23,256 nucleotides of DNA, taken from Coriobacteriia bacterium. GTDB lineage: Bacteria > Actinomycetota > Coriobacteriia > Anaerosomatales > SLCP01. The stretch spans positions 1 through 23,256 of the forward strand of contig SLCP01000017.1 of NCBI GenBank assembly GCA_007125735.1. Reading direction: 5' to 3'. Positions 1-7,411 of the stretch are shown here, piece after piece; the first letter of the stretch is position 1, and every line of letters begins with the position of its first letter. The notes beneath the pieces are model-generated. The model was given only the letters and a program-made list of their open reading frames with translations, searched no databases and had not been told where the DNA came from. The position numbers were made by a program, and so were the translations under genes.

Positions 1-30
1 AACTATACCCGTTCTAACTGCTACTATCTT

Positions 31-40
31 CACGTACGTG
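31..40. promoter_or_regulatory. 10-bp perfect palindrome upstream of M23 gene
   Basis: The ten bases cacgtacgtg form a perfect palindrome about 60 bases before the M23 peptidase start. The left end of the window cuts off the rest of this upstream region, so the promoter of the gene cannot be placed. A dimeric regulator could bind such a site, but palindromes of this size also occur by chance in GC-rich DNA. Very tentative. Confidence 0.2.
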
Positions 41-101
41 CGCCTTCCGGGGCGACAAGCCGAAGTCGACATAGTACCGCCCACCGGAGGAATCGTTAGA
101 G

Positions 102-1313
102 ATGCATCGCAGCCGCGCATACGTCGCATTGCTCCTCACCGTCGTCTTGACCCTCGCCTCGGCACCGCTTGCCCTCGGCACGAGCCGTGCCGACATCCAA
201 GCGTCCCAGGAACGTGCCCAGCAGGCACGCGAGGCCGCCGCACAGGCCGAGGAGGCTGCTGCCCGCTATCAGGCCGAGGCACGCGCCCTCGACGAGACCA
301 TCTCCGAGATCGCCGGGGAGGTACGCGATCTCGATCCCCGCATCGCCGAGGCGACCGACCGGACCGCCCGCCTGCAATCCGAGCTCGACGACCTCAGGGG
401 GCAGGTCGCGGACAAAGAGGCCGAACTCGACAAGACGGCCGCGGAGCGCGACCGGCAGCAAGAGTTGCTCAATGCGCGGATGACGGCCTCGTACAAGCAG
501 GGTACCTGGTTCTACCTCGATATCCTGCTCGACTCCAAGACCATCAACGACCTCATCGCGCGGACCACGCTCGTCCAGCGCGTCATCTCCTCGAACCAGG
601 ACCTCGCGATACAACTCGCCGACACGACCGAGCGCCTCGCCGCACAAAAGGCCGAACTCGAGCGCACGCGCGACACCGTGTCGACGAAGCGCGCGGAAGC
701 CGCTGCCGTCGAGAAGAGCCTGCGCGACATGCGCGCGCAACGTCAGACGGCTCTCAACCGTCAGCAGTCAGTGCAAAACGAGAAGACCGCACTCATGGAG
801 GCCAGTGAGGCCGACGCCGAACGCTGGCGTGCTCAGGCCGAGGAGGAAGAGGCCACGGCGCGCCGTCTCGAAGCCGAGCTGCGTTCGCAAGCCTCGTCCG
901 GCGGCGGGTACTACGACGGCGTGATGGCGTGGCCGGTGCCCGGTGGCAGGCTCACCTCAGGATACGGACCCCGCACGCATCCGATCTTCGGTTCGCAGCG
1001 GTTCCATCACGGCATCGACATCAGCCGTGGGGACGGCGTCATCGTCGCCGCCGGCGACGGGACCGTCGTCCGTGCCGACTACGGCTGGAACGGCGGGTAC
1101 GGCAACCTCGTCGTCATCGACCATGGAGACGGCGTGACGACCCTCTACGCTCACATCCTCGCCGGCGGCATCCATGTATCGCGCGGCCAGCAGGTCACCA
1201 GAGGGCAGGAGATCGCGCTCGTAGGCTCGACCGGCTACTCGACCGGTCCGCACCTCCATTTCGAGGTGCGCATCAACGGCGCCTCGACCGACCCGATGCA
1301 GTACCTGCGGTAG
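102..1313 (+). CDS. Secreted coiled-coil M23 family metallopeptidase (murein hydrolase activator type)
   Basis: A 403-residue exported protein predicted to cut peptidoglycan cross-links or to activate amidases at the cell surface. Residues 1-26 are a signal peptide (basic start, then a Leu/Val-rich core). Residues about 28-265 are a long Ala/Glu/Arg-rich coiled coil, as in EnvC- and CwlO/NlpD-like proteins. Residues about 280-403 are the LytM/M23 domain, with the HxxxD zinc motif at H302-D306 and the HLH motif at H384-H386. The M23 metal residues are present, so an active enzyme is likely. The ATG is chosen because GGAGGA lies ten bases upstream at 86-91. It is the only + strand gene in the first 12.9 kb and converges on pth. 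The family call is firm. The exact bond cut is unknown. Confidence 0.93.
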   Translation: MHRSRAYVALLLTVVLTLASAPLALGTSRADIQASQERAQQAREAAAQAEEAAARYQAEARALDETISEIAGEVRDLDPRIAEATDRTARLQSELDDLRGQVADKEAELDKTAAERDRQQELLNARMTASYKQGTWFYLDILLDSKTINDLIARTTLVQRVISSNQDLAIQLADTTERLAAQKAELERTRDTVSTKRAEAAAVEKSLRDMRAQRQTALNRQQSVQNEKTALMEASEADAERWRAQAEEEEATARRLEAELRSQASSGGGYYDGVMAWPVPGGRLTSGYGPRTHPIFGSQRFHHGIDISRGDGVIVAAGDGTVVRADYGWNGGYGNLVVIDHGDGVTTLYAHILAGGIHVSRGQQVTRGQEIALVGSTGYSTGPHLHFEVRINGASTDPMQYLR

Positions 1314-1336
1314 CGGCTGCACGCGAGCCGCACTCC

Positions 1337-1351
1337 GCGTGACCCTCACGC
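1337..1351. terminator. Weak hairpin between convergent genes
   Basis: The arms gcgtga and tcacgc form a six-base-pair stem around a three-base loop in the 55-base gap between the convergent M23 and pth genes. No T-run follows on either strand, so this is at best a weak bidirectional terminator. Confidence 0.2.
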
Positions 1352-1368
1352 CGCGTCCGCTGCCTCCG

Positions 1369-1947
1369 CTACTCCTGCTCTGGGCGCGCGTTGAACTCGT
1401 TCATCGCCGAGTCGATGCCGCGCTCGATGATGTGGAGCACCGCTTTCACGCCGAGGAGCACCGCGTCACCGAGGTCCTCGGCCGCTTGCGGCCCCACGGG
1501 CTCTAACACGAAGTCGGCGGGATCCTGTCGGCCCGGTGGCCGCCCTACCCCGACCCGCACACGCAGGTAGTCGCCAACGCCGAGCTTCGCGTGGAGCGAG
1601 CGCAGTCCGTTATGGCCGCCGTGACCGCCGCCTCGCTTGGCCCGCACGGTCGCCGGCGGCAGGTCGATATCGTCGTGCACGACGACGATTCGCTCGAGCG
1701 GCACGTCGTAGTACTCCGCGAGGATCGCAACGGAACTGCCCGACCGGTTCATGAACGTCTGCGGCATGGCGAGGACGACGTCGTGGTCGCCGAGTCGCAC
1801 CTCGGCGACCTTCGCGCCGCCGGAATCCTTCCAGTACGAGGCCCGCAGGTCCTCCGCAAGATGATCGACCACCATGAAGCCGGCGTTGTGACGCGTCGCC
1901 TCGTAACGCGGCCCGGGATTGCCGAGACCGACGACCAGGTAGGTCAT
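1369..1947 (-). CDS. pth: Peptidyl-tRNA hydrolase
   Basis: This 192-residue protein matches bacterial Pth, which frees tRNA from peptidyl-tRNA dropped by ribosomes in the cytoplasm. Visible family residues are N10 in GLGNPG, the catalytic H20 in RHNAGF, N67 in MPQTFMN, D92/D93 in HDDIDLP and N113 in GGHNGL. Length is typical (about 185-200). The ATG lies six bases after the rplY stop, and GAGGAG is formed by the last rplY codons, so translation is probably coupled to rplY. It is the last gene of the glmU-prs-rplY-pth group, the same position as spoVC (pth) after ctc in Bacillus subtilis. Confidence 0.97.
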   Translation of the reverse strand: MTYLVVGLGNPGPRYEATRHNAGFMVVDHLAEDLRASYWKDSGGAKVAEVRLGDHDVVLAMPQTFMNRSGSSVAILAEYYDVPLERIVVVHDDIDLPPATVRAKRGGGHGGHNGLRSLHAKLGVGDYLRVRVGVGRPPGRQDPADFVLEPVGPQAAEDLGDAVLLGVKAVLHIIERGIDSAMNEFNARPEQE

Positions 1948-1953
1948 GAGGCG

Positions 1954-2610
1954 CTACTCCTCGTCGGCCGCTTCCTCGTCGGCAGGCTCCTCGCCCACGA
2001 GAGCAGGCTCGGCAGCCTCCTCCTCGACGGCCTCTTCCTCCTCCGGCTCGGCAGTCGGCATCGTGATCGAGCAGACGACCGTCTCCGGGTCGTCGAGGAT
2101 CGTCACGTTTTCGGGGACCGCGATGTCTGCGATCGTCATGGTGTGGCCGATCTCAAGAGCCGAGATATCGATCTCGAGAGAGTCAGGCAGATCGGTGGGG
2201 AGCGCCTCGACCATGACCTCGCGCGCACTCTGCATGAACACGCCTCCGGCCTTGACACCTTCGGCGTCGCCTACGAAGTCGAGCGAGACTGCGGCGTGCA
2301 GCTTCTGGTCCATGCGGATCGCCTGGAAGTCGACGTGCAGGATCGTGCCCTTGACGGGGCTGTGCTGCATCTCGCGGATCATCGCGTTGACCGGCTTGCT
2401 CTCGCCCTCGATCGCTATCGAGACGAGGGTCGCGCCGGCACTCTGGTGCGACATCATGACTTCGAACGCATGGCGGTCGAGCGCAATCGACATCGTCTCG
2501 CGCCCCGCGCCGTACAGGACGGCCGGTATCTGTCCCGCATCTGCCAGGCGCCGGTTGGCCTTGCCGGTGATCGTGCGCGGAACGGCCGTGATCGACGTGG
2601 TCTCAGACAT
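1954..2610 (-). CDS. rplY: 50S ribosomal protein L25 / general stress protein Ctc
   Basis: A 218-residue long-form L25 (TL5/Ctc family) that binds 5S rRNA in the large subunit. Residues 1-90 form the L25 beta-barrel, with VPRTITGK and IPAVLYG near the start. Residues about 95-185 are the TL5-type C-terminal domain. The last 30 or so residues are a Glu/Ala-rich acidic tail, common in actinobacterial and clostridial forms. The ATG at 2610 follows GGAAGGAG at a normal distance. The reading frame stays open far upstream, but that part overlaps prs and lacks family sequence. It follows prs after a 50-base gap that carries a stem-loop. The acidic tail is low complexity and its role is unknown. Confidence 0.95.
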   Translation of the reverse strand: MSETTSITAVPRTITGKANRRLADAGQIPAVLYGAGRETMSIALDRHAFEVMMSHQSAGATLVSIAIEGESKPVNAMIREMQHSPVKGTILHVDFQAIRMDQKLHAAVSLDFVGDAEGVKAGGVFMQSAREVMVEALPTDLPDSLEIDISALEIGHTMTIADIAVPENVTILDDPETVVCSITMPTAEPEEEEAVEEEAAEPALVGEEPADEEAADEE

Positions 2611-2633
2611 GTGGTTCGGTCTCCTTCCGTGTG

Positions 2634-2656
2634 GGTCCGAGCCGGTCGCTCGGACC
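2634..2656 (-). terminator. Intercistronic stem-loop without U-tract (prs/rplY)
   Basis: The arms ggtccgagc and gctcggacc pair perfectly over nine bases around a five-base loop, starting four bases after the prs stop. An extra G-U pair can extend it. No T-run follows on the - strand, and the rplY ribosome site comes just after. It could be a partial terminator, a processing site or an mRNA-stabilising element that lets prs and rplY reach different levels. Confidence 0.5.
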
Positions 2657-2660
2657 TCGT

Positions 2661-3623
2661 CTAAAGCTGAAAGTCCGGGTCGAAGAGCTCCGACACCGAC
2701 TCGTCGTTGTACACGTTCTGAATCGCGTGGGCGATGAGCGGTGCCACGCTCAACACGCGGATCTTGCCACCGAGGCGCTCGCCGGGGATGCGCAACGTGT
2801 TGGTCACGACGACCTCGGTGATGGGCGAAGACTCGATACGCTCGTAGGCGGGAGACGAGAACACGCCGTGCGTCGCCGCAACGTAGACCGCCTTGGCTCC
2901 CTTGTTCACGAGGCTCTTCGCCCCCTCGGTGACCGAGCCCGCCGTATCGATCATGTCGTCGATGACGATGCACGTGCGACCTTCGACCTCGCCGATGACG
3001 TGCGTGATCTCAGCTACGTTGTGGTCGGGGCGACCCTTGTGCATGATCGCGAGACTCGCACCGAGCATGTCGGCGAACTTCTTGGCGACCTTGACCCGAC
3101 CGACGTCGGGCGAGACCACGCACACGTTCTCCAGCGGCAGGTTCTCGAAGTAGTCGGCGAGGATCGGCAGCGCAGTCAGATGGTTCACCGGCTGGTCGAA
3201 GAAGCCCTGGATCTGACCCTGGTGCAGATCCATCGCGATGACCTTGTCGATGCCGGAAACAGTCATGAGGTCGGCTAGGAGCTTTGCGGTGATCGGCTCG
3301 CGCGCGGCGGACTTCTTGTCCTGGCGCGCGTACCCGTAGTGGCTCACCACGGCGGCGATGGAGCGGGCGCTCGCGCGCTTGGCCGCATCGGCCATGATGA
3401 GCAGCTCCATGATCGAGTCGTTCACCGGGTCACACGCGGAGTGCAGCAAGAAGACGTCGGCGCCTCTCACGCTCTCGAGGAACCGCACGTAGATCTCGCC
3501 GTTGGCGAACTTGTCGATCTTGACGTTGCCCAGTTCGATGCCGAGGTGCTTGGCGACTCCCTCGGCAAGCTCGGGGTTCGACGTCCCGCTGAACACCATC
3601 ATGCGCTTATCGCAGTCAACCAT
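2661..3623 (-). CDS. prs: Ribose-phosphate pyrophosphokinase (PRPP synthetase)
   Basis: A 320-residue class I PRPP synthetase. It makes phosphoribosyl pyrophosphate from ribose 5-phosphate and ATP for purine, pyrimidine, His, Trp and NAD synthesis. Family signatures are FSGTSNPELA near the start, FANGEIYVRF, the catalytic loop segment YARQDKK, the DLHQGQIQGFFD segment, and the PRPP-binding CIVIDDMIDTAGS. Length is normal. The ATG at 3623-3621 shares one base with the glmU TGA (TGATG), with GGAAGG just upstream, so the two are translationally coupled. A GTG one codon earlier and internal ATGs eight codons on are alternatives. Coupling to glmU is a widespread arrangement, also seen in Bacillus. 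Confidence 0.97.
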   Translation of the reverse strand: MVDCDKRMMVFSGTSNPELAEGVAKHLGIELGNVKIDKFANGEIYVRFLESVRGADVFLLHSACDPVNDSIMELLIMADAAKRASARSIAAVVSHYGYARQDKKSAAREPITAKLLADLMTVSGIDKVIAMDLHQGQIQGFFDQPVNHLTALPILADYFENLPLENVCVVSPDVGRVKVAKKFADMLGASLAIMHKGRPDHNVAEITHVIGEVEGRTCIVIDDMIDTAGSVTEGAKSLVNKGAKAVYVAATHGVFSSPAYERIESSPITEVVVTNTLRIPGERLGGKIRVLSVAPLIAHAIQNVYNDESVSELFDPDFQL

Positions 3624-5029
3624 CACTCGCCTTCCCGCTCGCTGTCGTGCTCTCCGGTTCCCTGTATGGCCGCGCGGCGGCGCGCCGTCCACCCATCCAC
3701 CGTACGCTGCTCGGTGCGCTCGATGCCGAGCGCCCCGGGCGGTACGTCACGCGATATCGCACTCGCTGCGGCGGTGACCGAACCCTCACCGATCCGTACG
3801 GGGGCCACCAGCATGGTATCAGAGCCGACGAACGCGCCGTCTTCGATCACGGTCCGATGCTTCGCGAAACCATCGTAGTTGCACGTGATGGTGCCGGCTC
3901 CTACGTTGACCTTCCTGCCGATGGTCGCATCCCCGATGTATGAGAGGTGGGGCACTTTGGAGCCCTCCCCGACTGTCGAGCTCTTGATCTCGACGCACGT
4001 GCCGGCCTTCGCGTTCGCTGCCAGGACCGCTCCCGGCCTCAAGTACGCAACCGGTCCGACCACGGCACCGGGCCCCACATCAGCCCCCACGAGGATCGAG
4101 GCGTCGATCACGGCACCATCGGCGATCTGCGAATCCGTGACCCGCGTGTTGGGCCCGAGATGCACATCATCGCCGACGCGCGACTCGCCGAGCACGGTCG
4201 TCATCGGCTCGATGATGACATCGCGTCCCAGTTCGACGTGAGGACCGATCCATACGAGCAACGGGTCGGTCATCGTGACGCCGGCAAGCATGTGGCGCTC
4301 GTTGATGCGACGCTGCATGGCCTTCGCCGCCTCAGCCAGGTGTACCCGCGTGTTGACGCCGAGCGCCTCGCTCGCATCGTGGGCCGGGACGGGGATCACG
4401 CTACGGGACTCATCGCGCAGGTGCGCCACCATGTCGGTGAGGTAGAACTCACCCTGCGCGTTGTCCGTGGTGAGACGATCGAGGTCGCCGAGGAGCGCCT
4501 CGGCGTCGAAGCAGTACGTGCCGGTGTTGACCTCGCGGATCGCGATGTGCGCGTTGTCGCAATCCTTCTGCTCGACGATCGCGGCGATGTCGCCCTCCTC
4601 ATCGCGAACGATGCGGCCGTAGCCGGTGGGGTCGTCCATCACCGCAGTCAACACCGCGGCACCAGCACCATGGCGGTCGCGCTCGGCGACGAGCGACCGG
4701 ATGGTCTCGGCGGTGATGAGCGGGGTGTCGCCCGAGAGCACGACGAGCGACCCGGTGATCGCGCCGAGCGCCTCGCGCGCACACATGACGGCGTGACCCG
4801 TACCGAGCTGGCGGTCCTGGCGCGCGCACTCCACGCCGTCGAGGAGCGCCTCGACGGTCTCCGCTCCGTGACCCGTCACCACGACGATACGCTCGCACCC
4901 AGCCGCACGCGCCGCCTCGACGACGTGCTGGACCATAGGCACGCCGAGGATACGGTGTGCCACCTTTGGCAAGCTTGACCTCATACGCGTGCCCTCGCCC
5001 GCCGCGAGGATCAGTGCGGTCGCGCCCAT
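3623..5029 (-). CDS. glmU: Bifunctional UDP-GlcNAc pyrophosphorylase / GlcN-1-P acetyltransferase
   Basis: This 468-residue enzyme makes UDP-N-acetylglucosamine, the precursor of peptidoglycan and other cell-wall glycans. Residues 1-230 are the uridylyltransferase domain: LAAGEGTRM at 8-16, K22 in LPK, D101 in LSGDTPL and N224. Residues about 250-455 are a left-handed beta-helix with hexapeptide repeats, and the acetyltransferase base H361 is in KVPHLSYIGD. Both active sites look complete. The ATG at 5029 has AAGGAG seven bases upstream. The frame continues open through the tRNA gene, but that is not coding. The gene follows tRNA-Gln by 56 bases with no terminator, so it may be co-transcribed from the tRNA promoter. 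Confidence 0.97.
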   Translation of the reverse strand: MGATALILAAGEGTRMRSSLPKVAHRILGVPMVQHVVEAARAAGCERIVVVTGHGAETVEALLDGVECARQDRQLGTGHAVMCAREALGAITGSLVVLSGDTPLITAETIRSLVAERDRHGAGAAVLTAVMDDPTGYGRIVRDEEGDIAAIVEQKDCDNAHIAIREVNTGTYCFDAEALLGDLDRLTTDNAQGEFYLTDMVAHLRDESRSVIPVPAHDASEALGVNTRVHLAEAAKAMQRRINERHMLAGVTMTDPLLVWIGPHVELGRDVIIEPMTTVLGESRVGDDVHLGPNTRVTDSQIADGAVIDASILVGADVGPGAVVGPVAYLRPGAVLAANAKAGTCVEIKSSTVGEGSKVPHLSYIGDATIGRKVNVGAGTITCNYDGFAKHRTVIEDGAFVGSDTMLVAPVRIGEGSVTAAASAISRDVPPGALGIERTEQRTVDGWTARRRAAIQGTGEHDSEREGE

Positions 5030-5085
5030 GCTGCGCTCCTTGTCGTTCCGCGGACGGATCGTAAGGTCCCGCGTGGGGATTCGAG

Positions 5086-5160
5086 TGGCTGGGGCGGTAG
5101 GATTCGAACCTACGCATGGCGGATCCAAAGTCCGCTGCCTTACCGCTTGGCTACGCCCCA
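5086..5160 (-). tRNA. tRNA-Gln (anticodon UUG), CCA encoded
   Basis: A complete cloverleaf of 75 bases including CCA. The acceptor stem is TGGGGCG paired with CGCCCCA, followed by discriminator G and an encoded CCA. The D stem is GCC/GGC. The anticodon stem is GCGGA/TCCGC around the loop CTTTGGA, giving anticodon TTG for CAA. The T arm is GTAGG-TTCGAAT-CCTAC. It lies between spoVG and glmU. A promoter-like sequence sits just upstream, and the next gene, glmU, starts 56 bases downstream. Confidence 0.97.
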
Positions 5161-5171
5161 GAGCAAACCGA

Positions 5172-5201
5172 AGTGTAGAGAAGGCGTGCATGGCGGGTCA
5201 A
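5172..5201 (-). promoter_or_regulatory. Sigma-A-like promoter for tRNA-Gln (and probably glmU operon)
   Basis: On the - strand TTGACC (5196-5201) and TACACT (5172-5177) are separated by 18 bases. The expected start point, about seven bases on, falls about five bases before the tRNA 5' end. Both boxes and their distance fit a housekeeping promoter. The matches are five of six and four of six to consensus. Confidence 0.65.
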
Positions 5202-5271
5202 ATCGCCGGACGTGACGGAAGTGCCTGAGAACGCGCCCAGGGGCGAAAGACAAGGATCTCCGGCGTCTCGA

Positions 5272-5571
5272 CTACGCCTGAGCAGTCACGCCTGCGGCGG
5301 CGGCGGCGAACGCCTCCACACCGCCTTCCTCTTCAAGCTGCCCGAGAACGGCCTGCTGAATGTGCTCGCGAGCCTCGGCGTTGATGGGATGGCAGATGTC
5401 ACGGAAGTCGCCGCTGGGGAGACGACGAGACGGCATCGCCACGAACACTCCCTTGTCCCCGTTGACGACCCGAAGATCGTGAACGGCGAATGCGTCATCG
5501 ATCACGATGCTGGCGATGGCGCAAACCTTGTTCATGGACACAGGACGAAGCGTCACACGAGTGATTTCCAT
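5272..5571 (-). CDS. spoVG: SpoVG family nucleic-acid-binding regulator
   Basis: This 99-residue protein matches the SpoVG family of small dimeric DNA/RNA-binding regulators. These affect septation in spore formers and virulence or cell-envelope genes in others. The start MEITRVTLRPV, the segment IASIVIDDAFAVHDLRV and the segment VAMPSRRLPSGDFRDICHPI are diagnostic. The C-terminus is an Ala-rich tail. The start is preceded by a run of seven G about five bases away, an unusual ribosome site. No sporulation genes are visible in the window, so a general RNA-binding role is more likely than sporulation. Its place upstream of glmU-prs-ctc-pth matches Bacillus. Confidence 0.95.
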   Translation of the reverse strand: MEITRVTLRPVSMNKVCAIASIVIDDAFAVHDLRVVNGDKGVFVAMPSRRLPSGDFRDICHPINAEAREHIQQAVLGQLEEEGGVEAFAAAAAGVTAQA

Positions 5572-5595
5572 TGAGCCCCCCCTATTGCACGACCT

Positions 5596-5631
5596 GAGCG
5601 AACACGCTCGCGTGTCGCCTCCCCGCGACAC
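5596..5631 (-). promoter_or_regulatory. Two tandem hairpins in the spoVG leader
   Basis: Between the nucleotidyltransferase stop and the spoVG start, gtgtcgc (5612-5618) pairs with gcgacac (5625-5631) over a six-base loop. Next to it gagcg (5596-5600) pairs with cgctc (5605-5609) over a four-base loop. No T-run follows. A TACACT box lies just upstream on the - strand at 5637-5642, without a convincing -35. The stems could end part of the upstream transcripts or shape the spoVG leader. Confidence 0.4.
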
Positions 5632-5651
5632 TCCTCTAGTGTACATCCCCA

Positions 5652-6434
5652 TTATCCGCTCTGCGAGTCAGACTCCCCGCTCATCGACCTTGCATAGAGC
5701 ACGCGCTCGGCGACGACCACGTCGACCGGCTTGTCGACGTCGGCTCCGATCGACGCGTGGGTCGTATAGACGGCCGCCCCTGTGCCCCCGATGAGCTGTC
5801 CCAGCTTGCGCTCCACCTCGGCGACGGTAAGTCTGCCGAGGAGGAGGCGAACGACGAACCGCATCCCGATGACGCGTGCCATGGCGACGGGGCTCTTACG
5901 CGTAGCGAAGACCCGCCCGCCTATCTCCTGGTTCGCCAGAATGGTCTCCGGGTCAACGAGCAGCATGTTGCCTCCGGTGACCGGGCCGCTCGCCAGTCGC
6001 ACGAACGTTCGCTTCGAGCCGGGGAACTCGGAGAGCATGACGTCCTTGTTCACGAGAGGGTACACGGCGTCAGCGCCCGTCGCGAGGCCCTCTCTGACGA
6101 AATCGTCGATGGCGTCAGGCGTGATCGCCGGTATGTCCCCGGTGGTCAGAAGCACCCGCCGGTCGCCGCGGAACGCGCCGACGCCCGCGAGGACGTTGTC
6201 GACGAACGAGCCGTCGGAGACGACGATCTTCCCGACGTCGTCAGCCCACGCGCCGAGGTGCTCTGCGGTGGGCACCACCACCGCGATCTCACCGACCGTC
6301 TCGGCCTTGCGAAGCGCCTCGGCGACCCACTGGACCATGGGCTTGCCCGCTATCGGCAGCAGCCCCTTGAAGCGGCACGCCGGATCGATGACCGCCCCGT
6401 CGCCACCTGCCATCACGATAGCGTCGACCATCAT
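5652..6434 (-). CDS. MobA-like NTP transferase domain protein, substrate unknown
   Basis: A 260-residue protein with a GT-A nucleotidyltransferase fold of the MobA/GlmU N-terminal type, which normally joins an NTP to a sugar phosphate, alcohol phosphate or molybdopterin. Visible are VMAGGDG at 7-13, K23 followed by GLLPIAGKPM, and the metal Asp D100 in TTGDIPAI. The usual GxGTRM loop is altered to GGDGAVIDPA, so nucleotide binding may differ. The second half (about residues 125-250) does not resemble GlmU, MobA or IspD. The first ATG overlaps the ispE stop by four bases (ATGA), which implies coupled translation. It occupies the purR slot of Bacillus. I cannot name its substrate. Confidence 0.8.
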   Translation of the reverse strand: MMVDAIVMAGGDGAVIDPACRFKGLLPIAGKPMVQWVAEALRKAETVGEIAVVVPTAEHLGAWADDVGKIVVSDGSFVDNVLAGVGAFRGDRRVLLTTGDIPAITPDAIDDFVREGLATGADAVYPLVNKDVMLSEFPGSKRTFVRLASGPVTGGNMLLVDPETILANQEIGGRVFATRKSPVAMARVIGMRFVVRLLLGRLTVAEVERKLGQLIGGTGAAVYTTHASIGADVDKPVDVVVAERVLYARSMSGESDSQSG

Positions 6435-7330
6435 GAACCGTTCCTTTCGCTGACACGTCGCACCCCGACGCTACTGGAACGGGTCGCCCGTGCCCAGAAG
6501 CCGGCGTCTGAGGCAGCCGAGGCGACCTCGAGCGCAGCGGCGCGCGTACCACAGATCGCGAACACCGCCGAGCCGCTGCCGGACACCGCACATCCTGCGA
6601 CGTCAGCGCGACCGCGGCACCACTCGAGAGCATCCGCGATCCGGGGCACGATCGCTATCGCAGCGTCGGTCATGTTGTTGAAGAGGGCCTCGGCGACGGC
6701 GATAGCACTACCGCTTCCGCACGCCTCCAACACCCGCACGGGACCCGGCGCAGCCAAAGAACCGAGCCGGTCGAACTCAGCGTATGCGCGGGCAGTGGGA
6801 ACCGGTGCGCCCACGTTGACGACCACGATATCGAGTGACGGTGCTTCGACCGAGTGCTCGAGCACGTCTCCTCTACCGGTGTACAACGCGGTGCCGCCCA
6901 CGAGGAAGAACGGCACATCAGCGCCGAGGCCTGCCGCGATCTCCGTGAGCACGTCGGTTGCCACCTCGGTCTGCCACAGCGCCGGGAGACCGGCAAGTAC
7001 CGCTGCAGCGTCAGAACTCGCACCTCCCAGCCCGGCCCCGGCCGGGATCCGCTTCTCGAGCGAGATGTGGACATCGGGAGAGCGACCGAGGCGTTCCGCG
7101 AGTGCCACCGCGGCACGGTACGCCAGGTTCTCCTCGGGCAGAATGCCGAGAGCGACATCCGCATCGAGCGAGACGCCGCGTGCGGGCGTAAGCGTCACCG
7201 TGTCCGACAGGTCGATCTCATGCAGGACCGTATCGACATCATGGTAGCCGTCCGCGCGCACCGCGCCGACTCCGAGATAGAGGTTGACCTTGGCTGGGGC
7301 GGTCATGACCACACGCACGCTACCGCTCAC
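6431..7330 (-). CDS. ispE: 4-diphosphocytidyl-2-C-methyl-D-erythritol kinase
   Basis: A GHMP-family kinase of up to 299 residues. It phosphorylates CDP-methylerythritol in the MEP pathway to isoprenoid precursors. K14 and N16 in APAKVNLYL, the ATP loop IPAGAGLGGASSDAA at about 95-109, and D138 in LGADVPFF are the family's key residues. Length is normal (about 280-310). The start is uncertain: GTG at 7330, in-frame GTGs at residues 5 and 7, and ATG at residue 9 (7306) are all possible, and none has a strong ribosome site. It lies 81 bases after veg, with a strong stem-loop between, and overlaps the nucleotidyltransferase gene. Confidence 0.95.
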   Translation of the reverse strand: MSGSVRVVMTAPAKVNLYLGVGAVRADGYHDVDTVLHEIDLSDTVTLTPARGVSLDADVALGILPEENLAYRAAVALAERLGRSPDVHISLEKRIPAGAGLGGASSDAAAVLAGLPALWQTEVATDVLTEIAAGLGADVPFFLVGGTALYTGRGDVLEHSVEAPSLDIVVVNVGAPVPTARAYAEFDRLGSLAAPGPVRVLEACGSGSAIAVAEALFNNMTDAAIAIVPRIADALEWCRGRADVAGCAVSGSGSAVFAICGTRAAALEVASAASDAGFWARATRSSSVGVRRVSERNGS

Positions 7331-7349
7331 CGCACATCCGCCGGTACAG

Positions 7350-7387
7350 CACGGACGCGGAGCAGCTTGCGCGGCTCCGCGTCCGTG
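7350..7387 (-). terminator. 14-bp perfect stem-loop without U-tract (veg/ispE)
   Basis: Bases 7350-7363 (cacggacgcggagc) pair perfectly with 7374-7387 around a ten-base loop. It stands alone in the 81-base gap after the veg stop. No T-run follows in the - direction, so it is not a classic Rho-independent terminator. A terminator without U-tract, or a stabilising and processing element at the veg mRNA 3' end, fits. It would allow strong veg expression without equal ispE expression. Confidence 0.6.
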
Positions 7388-7411
7388 AAAGATCAGGGAT
7401 GGTGATGTGGG

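Noticed and set aside
38..808. 256-codon + strand frame overlapping the M23 gene
   Set aside because: Arg-rich shadow frame of the M23 coding region with no domain.
2611..2973. Longer rplY reading frame starting upstream
   Set aside because: It overlaps prs in another frame and lacks L25 sequence. ATG 2610 has a ribosome site and matches the family start.
5030..5191. Extension of the glmU frame upstream through the tRNA
   Set aside because: The sequence there encodes tRNA-Gln, and the GSNPTAP-like peptide is the typical false translation of a tRNA. ATG 5029 has a good ribosome site and the family N-terminus.
5204..5265. 7-bp inverted repeat (cgccgga/tccggcg) after spoVG
   Set aside because: The arms are 48 bases apart with no T-run; too weak to call a terminator in GC-rich DNA.
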